Shown in pieces: positions 1 to 9,171 of a stretch of 64,000 bases of DNA. The notes beneath the pieces are model-generated. The model was given only the letters and a program-made list of their open reading frames with translations, did no database searches and had not been told where the DNA came from. The stretch's first letter is position 1; each line of letters begins with the position of its first letter. The stretch is from CAVXJN01 sp963762165 (GTDB lineage Bacteria; Pseudomonadota; Gammaproteobacteria; JASBUN01), in NCBI GenBank assembly GCA_963762165.1, contig CAVXJN010000001.1:868001-932000 (forward strand), written 5' to 3'. The translations under genes were made by a program, and so were the position numbers.

Positions 1-1
1 C

Positions 2-151
2 GGCAGTGCGCAACTGGAAGCTTCGGGCAATGTCAGCCTGGACAATATCGCCGACATTGCCGCAACCGGAGTGGATTTCATTTCCGTCGGCGCGATTACC
101 AAACACGTGCGCGCGGTGGATTTGTCGATGCGCATCGGCACCTTCCTGTAG
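2..151 (+). CDS. nadC: Nicotinate-nucleotide pyrophosphorylase, C-terminal end only
   Basis: Last 49 codons of quinolinate phosphoribosyltransferase, the NAD-biosynthesis enzyme that converts quinolinate and PRPP to nicotinate mononucleotide. The visible part reads LEASGN, then NIADIAATGVDFISVGA and ITKH, the highly conserved end of the type II PRTase barrel, where the ExSGx motif and the VD/SVGA strand bind phosphate. The gene ends with TAG at 149-151 and begins outside the window. It converges on the phosphatase gene that follows. The tail is diagnostic, so identification is firm, but nothing can be said about the rest of the protein. Confidence 0.93.
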   Translation, partial: GSAQLEASGNVSLDNIADIAATGVDFISVGAITKHVRAVDLSMRIGTFL

Positions 152-164
152 CCGCGCTCGACCG

Positions 165-968
165 TCAATCCGCCAGCCACTGCTGCCAAAGCGCTTGCAG
201 TTGCGGATCCCGGGCGCTGACCACCGAGCGCGGTTCGGTGCTGTCGCAGCGAATTTCCGCTCCCTCCAGGGTGTACGCGCTGCCGCCGGTTTCGGTCAGG
301 ATCAAGTGCCCTGCGGCATGATCCCAAAGCTTCATGCCGCCGTGGAGGTAAACATCGAAGCGGCCGGCAGCGAGCCAGCACCATTCCAGCGCACAGGAAC
401 CCAGGTTTCGCTGCGATCGATACGGCGGTTGCGACACCAAGCGTTGCGCCAGGGATTTCGGCAGGCGTTTGAAATCCACGCAGGCCAACGCCTCGCGCAA
501 ACTTGCGGCGCCGGCACGGGGCGTCAACGGGACTTCGTTGCAATGGGCGCCGCCGCCGAGGGAAGCGGAAAAGCATTCCCGTCGCACCGGATCATAGACC
601 ACCCCCGCGATCGCCGTACCGGCCTCCACCAGCGCCAGGGCCACCGAATAAAACGGTAGGCCGGCAGCGAAATTGGTGGTTCCGTCCAAAGGGTCCAATA
701 CCCACAACGGTCCTTGCGTCGCGGCCAACAGGCGGCGCTGCTCGTCAGCGGACATCTCCTCGCCCAGAAAGCGATAATCCCGCCGATGGTCGTGCAACAC
801 GGCCTGCAGATCTTCCTGCAACGCCCGGTCCAATGCGGTGACCAAACTGCCGTCAGCCTTCTCGTAGCCGACCGCATCGGTCACCGCCCGAAGCTGCCGA
901 TCGGCGCACTCCGTTACCAACTTGCGCAGCACCCGCATTTCCCGCTGGTCCGGTCCACGACGCATCAT
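165..968 (-). CDS. Inositol monophosphatase family protein (CysQ/SuhB-like)
   Basis: Mg-dependent sugar- or nucleotide-phosphate phosphatase of 267 residues, the usual length. The metal-binding motifs are present in order: GEE near residue 69-71, DPLDGTTNF near 92-100 and WDHAAG near 215. The substrate cannot be decided between inositol monophosphate, histidinol phosphate and PAP (3',5'-bisphosphate). The relatively short protein and the form of the motifs leave all three open. I chose ATG at 968, preceded by a GAGGTGG Shine-Dalgarno-like stretch; a GTG at 974 and a second ATG at 965 are also possible. It reads away from the damaged FKBP gene and converges with nadC. Confidence 0.88.
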   Translation of the reverse strand: MMRRGPDQREMRVLRKLVTECADRQLRAVTDAVGYEKADGSLVTALDRALQEDLQAVLHDHRRDYRFLGEEMSADEQRRLLAATQGPLWVLDPLDGTTNFAAGLPFYSVALALVEAGTAIAGVVYDPVRRECFSASLGGGAHCNEVPLTPRAGAASLREALACVDFKRLPKSLAQRLVSQPPYRSQRNLGSCALEWCWLAAGRFDVYLHGGMKLWDHAAGHLILTETGGSAYTLEGAEIRCDSTEPRSVVSARDPQLQALWQQWLAD

Positions 969-1114
969 TGCCACCTCATTCGTTGTTGTCGTTCGGAGTC
1001 ATTATATCGGGCTGCCGATCGCCTGAGGCGCTTGGATCGACTGCGGATGTGTGGGACGATGTTGCCCCGGCCACGGCCGGCCACTATGGTCCCAAGCCCA
1101 ACAGGAGTCTGCTG

Positions 1115-2001
1115 ATGTCGTATATTTCCCGAATCGGAATCGCTTGCATTGCCGCTGTCGGCCTGTCCCTGGCCGCCTGCAGCGACGACCACTCGGAACA
1201 GGCGCCCGCCGAGCCTCAGCAGACCAGCACTGCCGCGCCATCCCGCCAGCGGCCGCCACCACGCTGGACACCGACCAGGCGCGCTACAGCTATACCATCG
1301 GCTATCAGATCGGCAGCAGCCTCAAAGACCGGCTGGAGGATGTCGATGCCGCCACCCTCGCCCAGGGGGTGCGCGAGGGCCTGGCCGGCGAAAAAGCGAA
1401 GCTGGCACCCGAACAGATGCAGACCGCTCTGCAAGGTTATCAGCAAGCCCAGGCGAAAAAGGCCGAAGATCGCATGCAGGCCGCCGCGGCGGAAGGCAAG
1501 GCGTTCCTGGAAGCCAATCGCAACAAGGAAGGCGTGAAGGAAACCGAGAGCGGCCTGCAGTATCAGATTCTGCGTCCCGGCACTGGCGAGAAACCCAAGG
1601 CCGACGATACCGTCGAAGTGCAATATCGCGGGACACTACTCAACGGCAAGGAATTCGACAGTTCCTATTCCCGCGGCGTAAGCCGGTGACACTGCCGGTC
1701 AACGGTGTCATCCCGGGCTGGCAGGAAGCGCTGCAAATGATGAAGGTGGGCGCGAAATGGAAGATCTTCGTACCGCCCAAACTGGCCTATGGCGAACACG
1801 GCGCAGGCGATGCCATCGGCCCGAACGAGACACTGATCTTCGAAATCGAATTGTTGTCGATCAAGAACGACCAAAACGCCACGGAGTCTGCTCAACAGGA
1901 CGACCAGGCCGCGCCGGAGTCGTCCGACAACCAGCAGCAGGACTCGGCGCCCGAAGCGCCCCAGGAGATCCCAGTCGGAGACCAAGCCGGGAGCCCAGTG
2001 A
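1115..2001 (+). pseudogene. FKBP-type peptidyl-prolyl isomerase lipoprotein (Mip/FkpA-like), frameshifted
   Basis: Periplasmic proline isomerase of the Mip/FkpA type. The start ATG at 1115 opens a lipoprotein signal with lipobox LAAC. A dimerisation helix region follows (YSYTIGYQIGSSL through AAAEGKAFL), then the FKBP domain with GLQYQILRPGTG, VEVQYRGTLLNGKEFDSS, NGVIPGWQEALQMMKVG and LIFEIELL. These pieces lie in three different frames: the frame changes near 1230-1250 and again near 1677-1682, where the first frame would stop at 1687-1689. A Gln/Asp-rich tail follows and runs without a stop into the DnaJ-related gene. A TGA at 1999-2001 in another frame would give a normal stop overlapping the next GTG. 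Sequencing error or real decay cannot be separated here. Confidence 0.8.
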
Positions 2002-2601
2002 TCGATTCAGGCTTGCTGACCGCCTTGGAGCTGCGCCTGCAGGAAATCCTGCAGGCGCATCCCGAAGGCTTGAGCGAGTATGAATTGATCGGCGCACTCC
2101 AGGCCGGCGAACGGCCATTGTTCGATGCCGGTATTTTTCAGGACAGCGTCAGCCTGTTCCGTGCCCATTTCCTGTTGTTCCATGCACTCTATCGACTGCG
2201 CGAGCGTCTGCTGGCAGAACGGCAAGCGCCGACTTGCACATCGAACCGTTGCGTATCCAGTTGGGGCCATTATCACGCCCCGGACCGCAGCCAATTGGAC
2301 CATCCCGATCCGCTACGCGCCTATTACTTGGACCTCAGCCAGCTCGAAAACACCGGGCGCGAGGAGATCGAATCCATGCTCGGGCGGTTCTGGTCGCGAC
2401 TGTATGCTGACGATCACCGGCTCGAAGCGTTGCGCACACTGGGACTGGAACGAACCGGTGGATTACGACACCATTCGCCGGCAATATCGGCAACTGGTCA
2501 TGCGTCACCACCCTGACCGCGGCGGCGACACGGCGCGCGTGCAGGCATTGAATGAAGCGATGGCGATTCTGGCGCGGGTGTTTGCTTCCGAAGCACATTA
2601 G
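1998..2601 (+). pseudogene. DnaJ-related co-chaperone (N-terminal DNAJ_related domain plus C-terminal J domain), frameshifted
   Basis: The N-terminal half (ALELRLQEILQAHPEGLSEYELIGAL, then LFRAHFLLFHALYRLRERL) is typical of the gammaproteobacterial DnaJ-related family. The C-terminal half is a J domain with the HPD motif in MRHHPDRGGDT, which would stimulate DnaK. The probable start is GTG 1998, with GGGAG about seven bases upstream. Three frame changes are needed: near 2225-2232, back near 2271 (a compensating pair that restores LHIEPLRIQLGP), and near 2448-2455, just before PVDYDTIRRQYRQLV. The frame also runs open from the FKBP gene upstream, but I read these as two genes. It stops with TAG at 2599-2601. 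Confidence 0.72.
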
Positions 2602-2617
2602 TCACAAGGAATCGCCC

Positions 2618-4022
2618 ATGGAGCTGGAATTTCTCGGTGCAGCCCGCGAGGTCACGGGATCATGCTATCTCATCCGGATCGGCCGCCATCGCCTGCTGGT
2701 GGATTGCGGCCTGATACAAGGCGGCGCGAGGGACGAAGCACGCAATCGCGAGCCATTTCCGTTCGACGCCGCCCGGATCGATGCGGTGCTCCTCACCCAC
2801 GCCCATCTGGACCATCAGTGGCCGTCTGCCCTTGTTGGTAAAAGCGGGCTTCAAGGGTCCGATCTACACCCACCGGGCCACCCGCGACCTGTGCCGCATC
2901 ATGCTTCGCGATGCCGCGTACCTGAATGAAAAGGATGCGGAGTGGGACAACCGCAAACGTCAACGCAAAGGCCTGGAACTGGTGCAACCCCTCTACGACC
3001 AGCAGGATGCTGCCAAAACGGTACGGCGCATCCGGGCCCTCGATTATGACACCGAGCACGATGTCGTGCCCGGCGTGCGTTTGCGCTTGCGCGATGCCGG
3101 CCACATTCTCGGTTCGGCGATCGTCGAACTGTGGTTGCACGATCAGGGCATGGAACGCAAGCTGGTGTTCTCCGGCGATCTCGGTCATCGCGACGCACCC
3201 ATACTGCGCGAGCCGAGTGCGATCGAAGACGCCGACCTGGTGCTGATGGAGAGCACCTACGGCAATCGGCTGCATCGCAGCTGGGAATCCACCTGGCAAG
3301 AACTCGGTGACGTGCTGACACGCGCGTCGAACTCCAACGGCAACATCCTGATACCGTCATTTGCCGTTGGCCGCACACAGGAATTGCTTTACACCTTTTT
3401 GCGCAACTTTGAGCAGTGGGATCTGGCCCGCTGGGAGGTCTTTCTCGACAGTCCGATGGCCATCGCTGCGACAGAAGTCTATACGCGGCACACAAACCTG
3501 TACGATTCCGACGCCCGCCTGGTCCAGCAAAGCCAGGGCAACCCCTTCCGGCTGCCAAACCTGCACATGAGCCAGACCAGCAAACAGTCCATGGCAATCA
3601 ACCGTATCAACTCGGGCGCTTTGATTATCGCCGGCAGCGGCATGTGCACCGGCGGCAGAATCCGTCACCACTTGAAGCACAATATCTGGCGCAGCAACTG
3701 CCACCTGATATTCGTCGGCTTCCAGGCCCGCGGTACCCTGGGGCGCGCCCTGGTGGACGGCGCCAGCGAGATTTCCCTTTGGGGCGAACGCATGCGGGTC
3801 GCGGCACAGGTTCATACGATCGGCGGATTCTCGGCTCATGCCGATCAGGCCGGATTGCTGACCTGGTACGGACACTTTCGCAACCGGCCCAAACTGGCAC
3901 TGGTGCACGGCGAACCCCACGCAATGGATGCGTTGCAAAGCGAGTTGACACAACGAATGGGGGCGCCGGCGCTCGCACCTACCCTTGGCACGGTCATCGA
4001 CTTGCGCGAACTGCGGAATTGA
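2618..4022 (+). pseudogene. MBL-fold metallo-hydrolase with beta-CASP and RMMBL domains, one frameshift
   Basis: RNase/nuclease-like metallo-beta-lactamase protein of about 467 residues (COG1236 type). It starts at ATG 2618 with MELEFLGAAREVTGS. The zinc motif THAHLDH follows at about residue 60, but the frame then changes near 2816 before SGRLPLLVKAGFKGP. Further motifs are SGDLGHRDAP, STYGNRLH, the beta-CASP signature PSFAVGRTQELL, and the RMMBL part GSGMCTGGRIRHHLKHN, VGFQARGTLGR and IGGFSAHADQ. The single shift behaves like one extra base after the DH of the zinc motif. Proteins of this type are likely RNA 3'-processing or nuclease enzymes; the substrate is unknown. It lies 16 bases after the DnaJ-related gene and is probably co-transcribed with it. 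Confidence 0.85.
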
Positions 4023-4028
4023 TCGAAC

Positions 4029-4269
4029 TCAGTGCGCCACCAACAACGGACAGCGCAGATCCGGACGCGATTGGTCCAAACCGGAGGCGTCTGCGGCGCC
4101 CTGCACCCCAATGCGCGGGCCAAGACTGCGCGCCATCTTTTTCACGGCCCCCAGTCGCCGAGTCCCATGGCGCGCAACTGCCATGGAATACCGGTTCCAA
4201 CTCGTTAGCGCTCCGCACGCCACCGTGGTAGACGACCATTGCGCCGCGGGCTGTGCAGTACCAGCATCA
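4029..4269 (-). pseudogene. Unrecognised short gene, apparently frameshifted
   Basis: No single frame reads through this 240-base minus-strand stretch, yet pieces look coding. One begins ATG ATG CTG at 4269. A middle piece reads GIPWQLRAMGLGDWGP. A last piece reads VKKMARSLGPRIGVQGA and ends PLLVAH with TGA at 4029-4031. The last two pieces join after a single frame change near 4115-4125. I do not recognise the family. It lies after the stop of the Lon-like gene on the same strand and converges on the MBL-fold gene. It could be a small real gene with indels or non-coding sequence. Confidence 0.3.
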
Positions 4270-4279
4270 TCACTGGAGT

Positions 4280-6692
4280 CTATAGTCCTGATTCATCCCC
4301 GTCGGCACCGTCTTCTGCGCCTTCCGATGCCGGTTTTGCGAATTCATGGCGGATATTGGCCAAGTAGGCCAGGCGGTCGCTGACCCGGCGGTTGATGCTG
4401 GCGTCCGGGAACCCGCCTTGGTCATCGGCCTGTCCCGCGGCGACACCGGTCATCAACTCCATGACCTGATCGACGTGATCCACCGCGTACACGGCAAAGC
4501 GTCCCTCCGCAACCGCCTGCACGACGTCTTCGCGCAACATCAAATGGGCCACATTCGCGCGCGGTATCAGTACGCCCTGCTTGTCATTCAGATTGCGCGC
4601 TGCGCAGATATCGTAAAAACCTTCTATTTTCTCGTTGACGCCACCGACTGCTTGTACATCGCCGTACTGATTCACCGCACCGGTGACCCCCAGATCCTGG
4701 CGCAGCGGCGCCAGCGCCAGTGCCGACAACAGCGCGCACAACTCTGCGGCCGAGGCACTGTCGCCTTCGATCGAAGCGTACGATTGTTCGAACACCAAGC
4801 TGGCGGCGAGGGACAGGGGCTTGTCGGCGCAGTAGCGGCTCGCAAGATACGCGGAAAGAATCAACACACCCTTGGAATGGAGGGCGCCGCCCAGTTCCGT
4901 TTCCCGTTCGATGTCAACAATGTCGCCTTCGCCGAGTGCGGCTGTGGCGCTGATCCTGGCCGGCTGTCCGAACGCGAAGCCGCCCAGCTCGATTACCGAA
5001 ATGCCGTTCACCTGTCCCGTGCGGCTGCCCTCGGTGTCGATCGACACGATGCCCCGGTGGATCTCCTCGTAGCTGCGTTCACATACGCGATCCATGCGCC
5101 GGATCTGCGCATCGATCGCTTTTTGCACGTCGATCCGTTGTACATGCGCCGCGGCGCGCGTTCGCGCCCAATAATCCGACTCGCGCAACAGATCGGAGAT
5201 ACTCTGCAAATGCACCGTGATTCGTTCCGTGTCTTCGCTCAAGCGGGCGGCATGTTCGACAACGCGGGCCACTGCGTCGCGATCCAACGCCCGCAATCGG
5301 TGCCGCCGTGCGAGATCACCAATCAACCGGGCATACAGCCGCAGGCCCTCCGGGCTCCATTCCATGTCGTCCTCGAAGTCGGCCGCGACCTTGAATAACG
5401 CTTCGAAGTCGGGATCGTAATCCCATAACAGGTAATACAGCACCCGCTCGCCCAGCAGCACTACTTTCACATCCAGAGGTATGGGTTCGGGTTCGACGGT
5501 AGCGGTAAGGGCTGCGCTGCCGGTCGGCTGCGGGCATTCGATTCGCACTTCCCGCGCCTGCAGCGCACGTTTCAGCGCCTCCCAGGATTCGGGTTCCGCC
5601 AGCAGCTTGTGCGCATCCAGCAGCAGATAACCGCCGTTGGCCCGTTGCAGCGCCCCGCTCGTGGTCAAAGTGAAATCGGCTGACAAAACGCCCATTTCCG
5701 AACGCCGGCCAATGCTGCCGACCAGGTTGGTAAGCCGCGGCGTATCCTCGTAGACCACCGGCGCCCCCTGACTGGCGCCATGGTCCACCATCACCTTTAC
5801 CTGATAGCGTCGAAAGAACGACGGCGGCACTGGATCACCGTCCGGCAGGAATTGCGCTGCGTGCTCAATCAGGTCCGCTTGTACCCGGTCGAGAAACACC
5901 ACAACTGGTTCAAGGCCTGCATATGCGCGGCGCAGTTGATCGACGGATTTCTGCACCGCGAGCTGCGCCAAGCGGCGCTGCAATGCCTCGATCTCGGCTC
6001 GAGTCTCGCGCTGCCAGTCCGGAAGTTGCGCGAGCAACTCGTTCAAGCGCGCTTGCAACTGGGCGATGGCATGTTCAATGTCCCGCTGCTCATGGTTTGC
6101 GAGCGATTCGAAGCGGGTTCGGTCGACAGCTTCGCCGTCCCGTTGCAGCGCGAATTCGAAAGCGGACGGTGTTCGCACGAACTGCACGCCGCTGCGCTCG
6201 GCATCGGCCGCCAATTGCGCAAAGGCTTGTTCCCGGCGTTGCTTGAAGCCATCCTGCAATTGCACCACGCGCAACGAGAAATCCGCGGCGTCGAACACCG
6301 CCGGCAACGCTCTACGCAAGCCCGCGACCAGAGCCTCCATGTCCGCACGCAGGCGCGTGCCGAGCCCGTGCGGTAAGCGCAGTGCCAGAGGCTGCTCGGG
6401 GGCCGCAAAGTTGAAGACATAACACCAATCGTCAGGAACCGGTTGCGCCGCTGCATGGCGTCTCCAGGTACCGCCGAACCGCGGTAAGCTTGCCGCTGCC
6501 GGCAGGTCCCAGCGCGAACAGATTGTAGCCGTCGCCGCCCATGCCGGCGGCGAACTGCATGGCCTCCACGGCCCGTGGCTGACCGACCGTTTCGGTCAAC
6601 TGCTCCAACTCGGCGGTAGTGGCGAAATCGAATTGCCCGGGATCGCAACAGCGCCGCAATTCATCGGGCCGCAATCGGGTTGCGGAAGCCAT
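4280..6692 (-). pseudogene. Lon-like ATP-dependent protease (AAA_32 type, YcbZ/LonH-like), one frameshift
   Basis: About 803 residues. The start ATG at 6692 has a CGAGGAG Shine-Dalgarno site. The N-terminal part contains the Walker A motif GPAGSGKLTAVRRYLE. A frame change near 6453-6458 is then needed to continue into AAAQPVPDDWCYVFNF and the remaining 690 residues. These include a long coiled-coil insert, an ATPase region (GGYLLLDAHKLL, VKVVLLGERVLYYLL) and the Lon protease domain. In that domain the catalytic Ser lies in EGDSASAAELCALL and the Lys in VGGVNEKIEGFYD. This family lacks the Lon N-domain, and its substrates are mostly unknown. Apart from the one shift all catalytic features are intact, so the gene may be functional and the shift an error. 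Confidence 0.86.
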
Positions 6693-6763
6693 GGAACTCC
6701 TCGAGGGTTGGCTGGGCGATACGCGGCCGCGCGATTGCGACCTGAACTATTAGGGTAGCACTG

Positions 6764-7404
6764 TCACGGCTGCGGTCGGGCGTAGTAATAGCGCCACGAC
6801 CGGGAGGTCGCCTGCTCCAAGGCCGTCAGCAGTTCATCGGCGGGCACGGCTTCGAACGGGTGGATGCCGCCCAACTCGACGCCGCATCGCAGTACGGCCG
6901 CCGCATGACGCCACTGGATCTGCGCCGGCGCTGCGTTCCGGCCGCAGGCCGGACAGTGCCACGCGGCGGCCATGGGTTCCGCCACCCACACCGGCAGCGA
7001 TTGCTGCCATTGCGCGATCGGCGCCCGGCAATGGGGACAGCGCGGGGTGGTGCCGAAATCCCCCATATGCAGTCTTGGATGCCGGTAGCGACGCCGGTAG
7101 ATGGACGTGGCAGAAGCGGTCCATTTGCGGTCGCCCTTCGCCATCGTCCTGACGCTGCAACTCGATCATCGGCGAACAGCCGAGGAACACGACCAAATCC
7201 AGAAAGCGCTCGCCCGGCAGAAAATATTCGCTGCCCCTGGTGGCGGAACGATTCACCGATCAAGCCGGTGTCGGCAAGGACCGCCGCGAGTTTCGCGGTT
7301 GCAACGGCAGGCAGCGCCGCATCCTGGGGATGCAGGATCAGGCGATACCAGGAGACCGGATCGGAAACACAACGCGCATTTGCAGGAACGCTGGACATGG
7401 CCAT
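6764..7404 (-). pseudogene. Zinc-ribbon protein of unknown function, frameshifted twice
   Basis: Joining three frames gives a coherent protein of about 212 residues. The first part starts at ATG 7404 (or 7398) and reads VSWYRLILHPQDAALP. A shift near 7235-7240 leads to RGSEYFLPGERFLDLVVFLGC, and a second near 7100 leads to YRHPRLHMGDFGTTPRC. The C-terminal part has two CxxC pairs (CPHC and CPAC), a likely zinc ribbon, and ends SWRYYYARPQP. I do not recognise the family. The zinc pairs suggest a structural metal or a nucleic-acid or protein contact. It lies after the PAP2 remnant on the same strand. Confidence 0.55.
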
Positions 7405-7554
7405 GATCAAAAATCGGTGACGGACAGCGAGCATAATACCGGCCGCGGCCGGAGCAAGCCAGGAAGGGAGTCGGCGGCAAACCGCCCGGCGATGGGACAT
7501 GGCGTGAGCGACGGGATGTCGGCCAACGTTCGGCATCCGCGACCGTTCCGGTCG

Positions 7555-7744
7555 GCGCCAACTTCGTAGTACAAAGGCAGAACCGCGATCAACGCATGTC
7601 AGAAGCGAAGTTGCCGAGACGGCTCACGGCCACGAACAGCAATTCGATCGGTCGCCGCCGGCAGATCCGGGTGCAACGCAGGCACCGGGACAGTTCGACC
7701 GCGTCCATGTGGGCAAAGATCGAAACGCTGTTGTCTGCAGCCAT
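7555..7744 (-). pseudogene. N-terminal remnant of a PAP2-family phosphatase
   Basis: From ATG 7744 the minus strand encodes about 50 residues including FAHMDAVELSRCLRC and IELLFVAVSRLGN, which resemble the N-terminus of gammaproteobacterial membrane PAP2 phosphatases. That frame stops at TGA 7589-7591. The next frame continues with LIAVLPLYYEVG, which resembles the first membrane segment of the same family. The catalytic motifs of PAP2 enzymes (KxxxxxxRP, PSGH and SRxxxxxHxxxD) are not found in any frame downstream before the zinc-ribbon gene starts at 7404. This suggests that the C-terminal two thirds has been deleted. Recognition rests on a short stretch. Confidence 0.38.
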
Positions 7745-7841
7745 GCTTCCCGCGCGCTTCCGGAAGACATGGCCACTGTGCGCCGCGATCGCGAAAGCGT
7801 CGTGACAGGGCGGTTACCAATTAAGGTTCGCGCCGACGCGC

Positions 7842-8639
7842 CTAGCGCAAGAACAGCTCGTACAAGGTCAGCAGGATTTCGGCGACGATCAGAATGACGA
7901 TATACCACTCGACCCTCAGGCTGCGTTTGGACTGCAACAGACCAAGCAGCGTTTCCGCCGTTCGGGCGATTAGCTCGAGTTTTCTTTCCAGGGCGATGTG
8001 ACGCTCGCGTAATTCGTACTCGTCTTCCAGACGCATATACAGCCGCTCGAGTTCGGGGTGTTCCCAAAGCACTTCGGGCTTTTCCAAAACTTCGACGCGT
8101 CCGACGGTTTTGCTGTGGATCAACAAAGTGTTGCCGATGTGGCGCAGCAATTCGCGCCCCTGGTGGCGCCCCTTGCCGCCGCGTTGCAGATCAGCAGCGA
8201 GCGGCTCGATGCGATCGAAGCTTTGCGCGAGGCTGGACTCGTAATACGCAAGTACCACGCTTTTCGCCAATACGTCCGCGACCAATTGCAAACGCTCGAT
8301 GGTGAACTTGTGCAAGAACAGTTGCGTCTGTTCAACCCGCTCCGAGTGACTCGGGTCGGCGACGATCGTGATGACTTCGTACTCTGGCTGTGGAAAAGGC
8401 TCGACCACCAACCGTTTGAGGTCGTCCAGAAACGCCACCTCCTCGATGGCATCCATGCCAAAAAAAACCACCACGCCGTAGCGAAACAACACCGCTGCGC
8501 CGTTGCTGCCGGCGGCCACCAGAAGCGGCGCCGTAGCCAACCGATCGGTCTGTTCCAGGGCGCGCAAATCCAGCCTTTGGCCGACGAAAAGCGCCCGCGC
8601 GCCGATGCGGGTGTGGGTGCCGAACAGGGGAGTTTCCAT
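7842..8639 (-). CDS. DUF155/RMD1-family protein with C-terminal membrane anchor
   Basis: Intact 265-residue protein. It starts at ATG 8639, the natural N-terminus of the family. The hallmarks of the RMD1/YagE (DUF155) family are present: an N-terminal beta-rich half with FRYGVVVFFGM, a helical middle containing LAKSVVLAYYESSLAQSFDRIE, HIGNTLLIHSKTVG and PEVLWEHPELERLY, and a C-terminal transmembrane segment (VEWYIVILIVAEILLTLYEL). Yeast and plant relatives are organelle proteins linked to mitochondrial translation and division; the bacterial role is unknown. It sits intact between the PAP2 remnant and a small secreted protein on the other strand. Confidence 0.85.
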   Translation of the reverse strand: METPLFGTHTRIGARALFVGQRLDLRALEQTDRLATAPLLVAAGSNGAAVLFRYGVVVFFGMDAIEEVAFLDDLKRLVVEPFPQPEYEVITIVADPSHSERVEQTQLFLHKFTIERLQLVADVLAKSVVLAYYESSLAQSFDRIEPLAADLQRGGKGRHQGRELLRHIGNTLLIHSKTVGRVEVLEKPEVLWEHPELERLYMRLEDEYELRERHIALERKLELIARTAETLLGLLQSKRSLRVEWYIVILIVAEILLTLYELFLR

Positions 8640-8850
8640 CTGCGTTTCCTGACGTTTTTTCGTTGATCTTGGCGCCTGCCCCATTGCAGCGCATCGCGAC
8701 ACGCAGCGCAACCGCGGCGCAGTCGCGTCCATCTGTTTTGCTGATGGCAACGAATCAATTAATTCGCTTTCAATCCCGCGCCGCCGGCGCTAAATAGGCG
8801 CCGTGGCTGGCGCCACGTCTCGCGCAACGGTTCTTAAGGAGGACCACAAC

Positions 8851-9114
8851 ATGATCAAGCGCATCCTGACCATCTCCGCGCTGGCCGCCATTCCGGCTAT
8901 TGCTAGCGCATCCTTGCCTAATTGGCCCCAAGGCACCATGGACGAGAAGGACCCCCGCGTCGGGGCGTTCTATCAGGCCCAGTGCACCGCCTGGTCCGAT
9001 CAGGCCGGCCGTAAAGGGGAAGACCGCCAGAAGTACCAGAATTGGTGTGTCGAGCAGATGGCTTCCCTGCGCCCCGTGGGTTTTGAGGAAGACAAGGGCG
9101 GCGGCGACGAATAA
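8851..9114 (+). CDS. Small secreted protein with two cysteines, unknown function
   Basis: 87 residues with a clear Sec signal peptide (MIKRILTISALAAIPAIASA), so the mature protein of about 67 residues is probably periplasmic. The mature part has two Cys (in AQCTAW and NWCVEQM) spaced to allow one disulfide. It is rich in charged residues and ends in an acidic Gly-rich tail. A near-perfect Shine-Dalgarno site AAGGAGG lies at 8836-8842, and a strong hairpin follows the stop, so it is likely a highly translated single-gene unit. I do not recognise the family. Confidence 0.75.
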   Translation: MIKRILTISALAAIPAIASASLPNWPQGTMDEKDPRVGAFYQAQCTAWSDQAGRKGEDRQKYQNWCVEQMASLRPVGFEEDKGGGDE

Positions 9115-9122
9115 TCGGCGTC

Positions 9123-9149
9123 GAGCCGGGCCGCGGTGCGGCCCGGCTC
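9123..9149. terminator. Strong GC hairpin downstream of the small secreted protein gene
   Basis: A perfect 12-base inverted repeat with a 3-base loop: GAGCCGGGCCGC, GGT, GCGGCCCGGCTC. It starts nine bases after the TAA of the secreted-protein gene and lies before the 3' end of the methyltransferase gene on the other strand. It is followed by a C/T-rich stretch and not by a clean T-run. It may therefore act as a bidirectional transcript-end or stability hairpin more than as a classical intrinsic terminator. Confidence 0.6.
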
Positions 9150-9171
9150 CCCCTCCTTTCCCGGCGGCGTT

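Noticed and set aside
7596..7805. Plus-strand ORF of 69 codons
   Set aside because: Arg/Ser-rich composition and no family feature, while the opposite strand shows a PAP2-like N-terminus.
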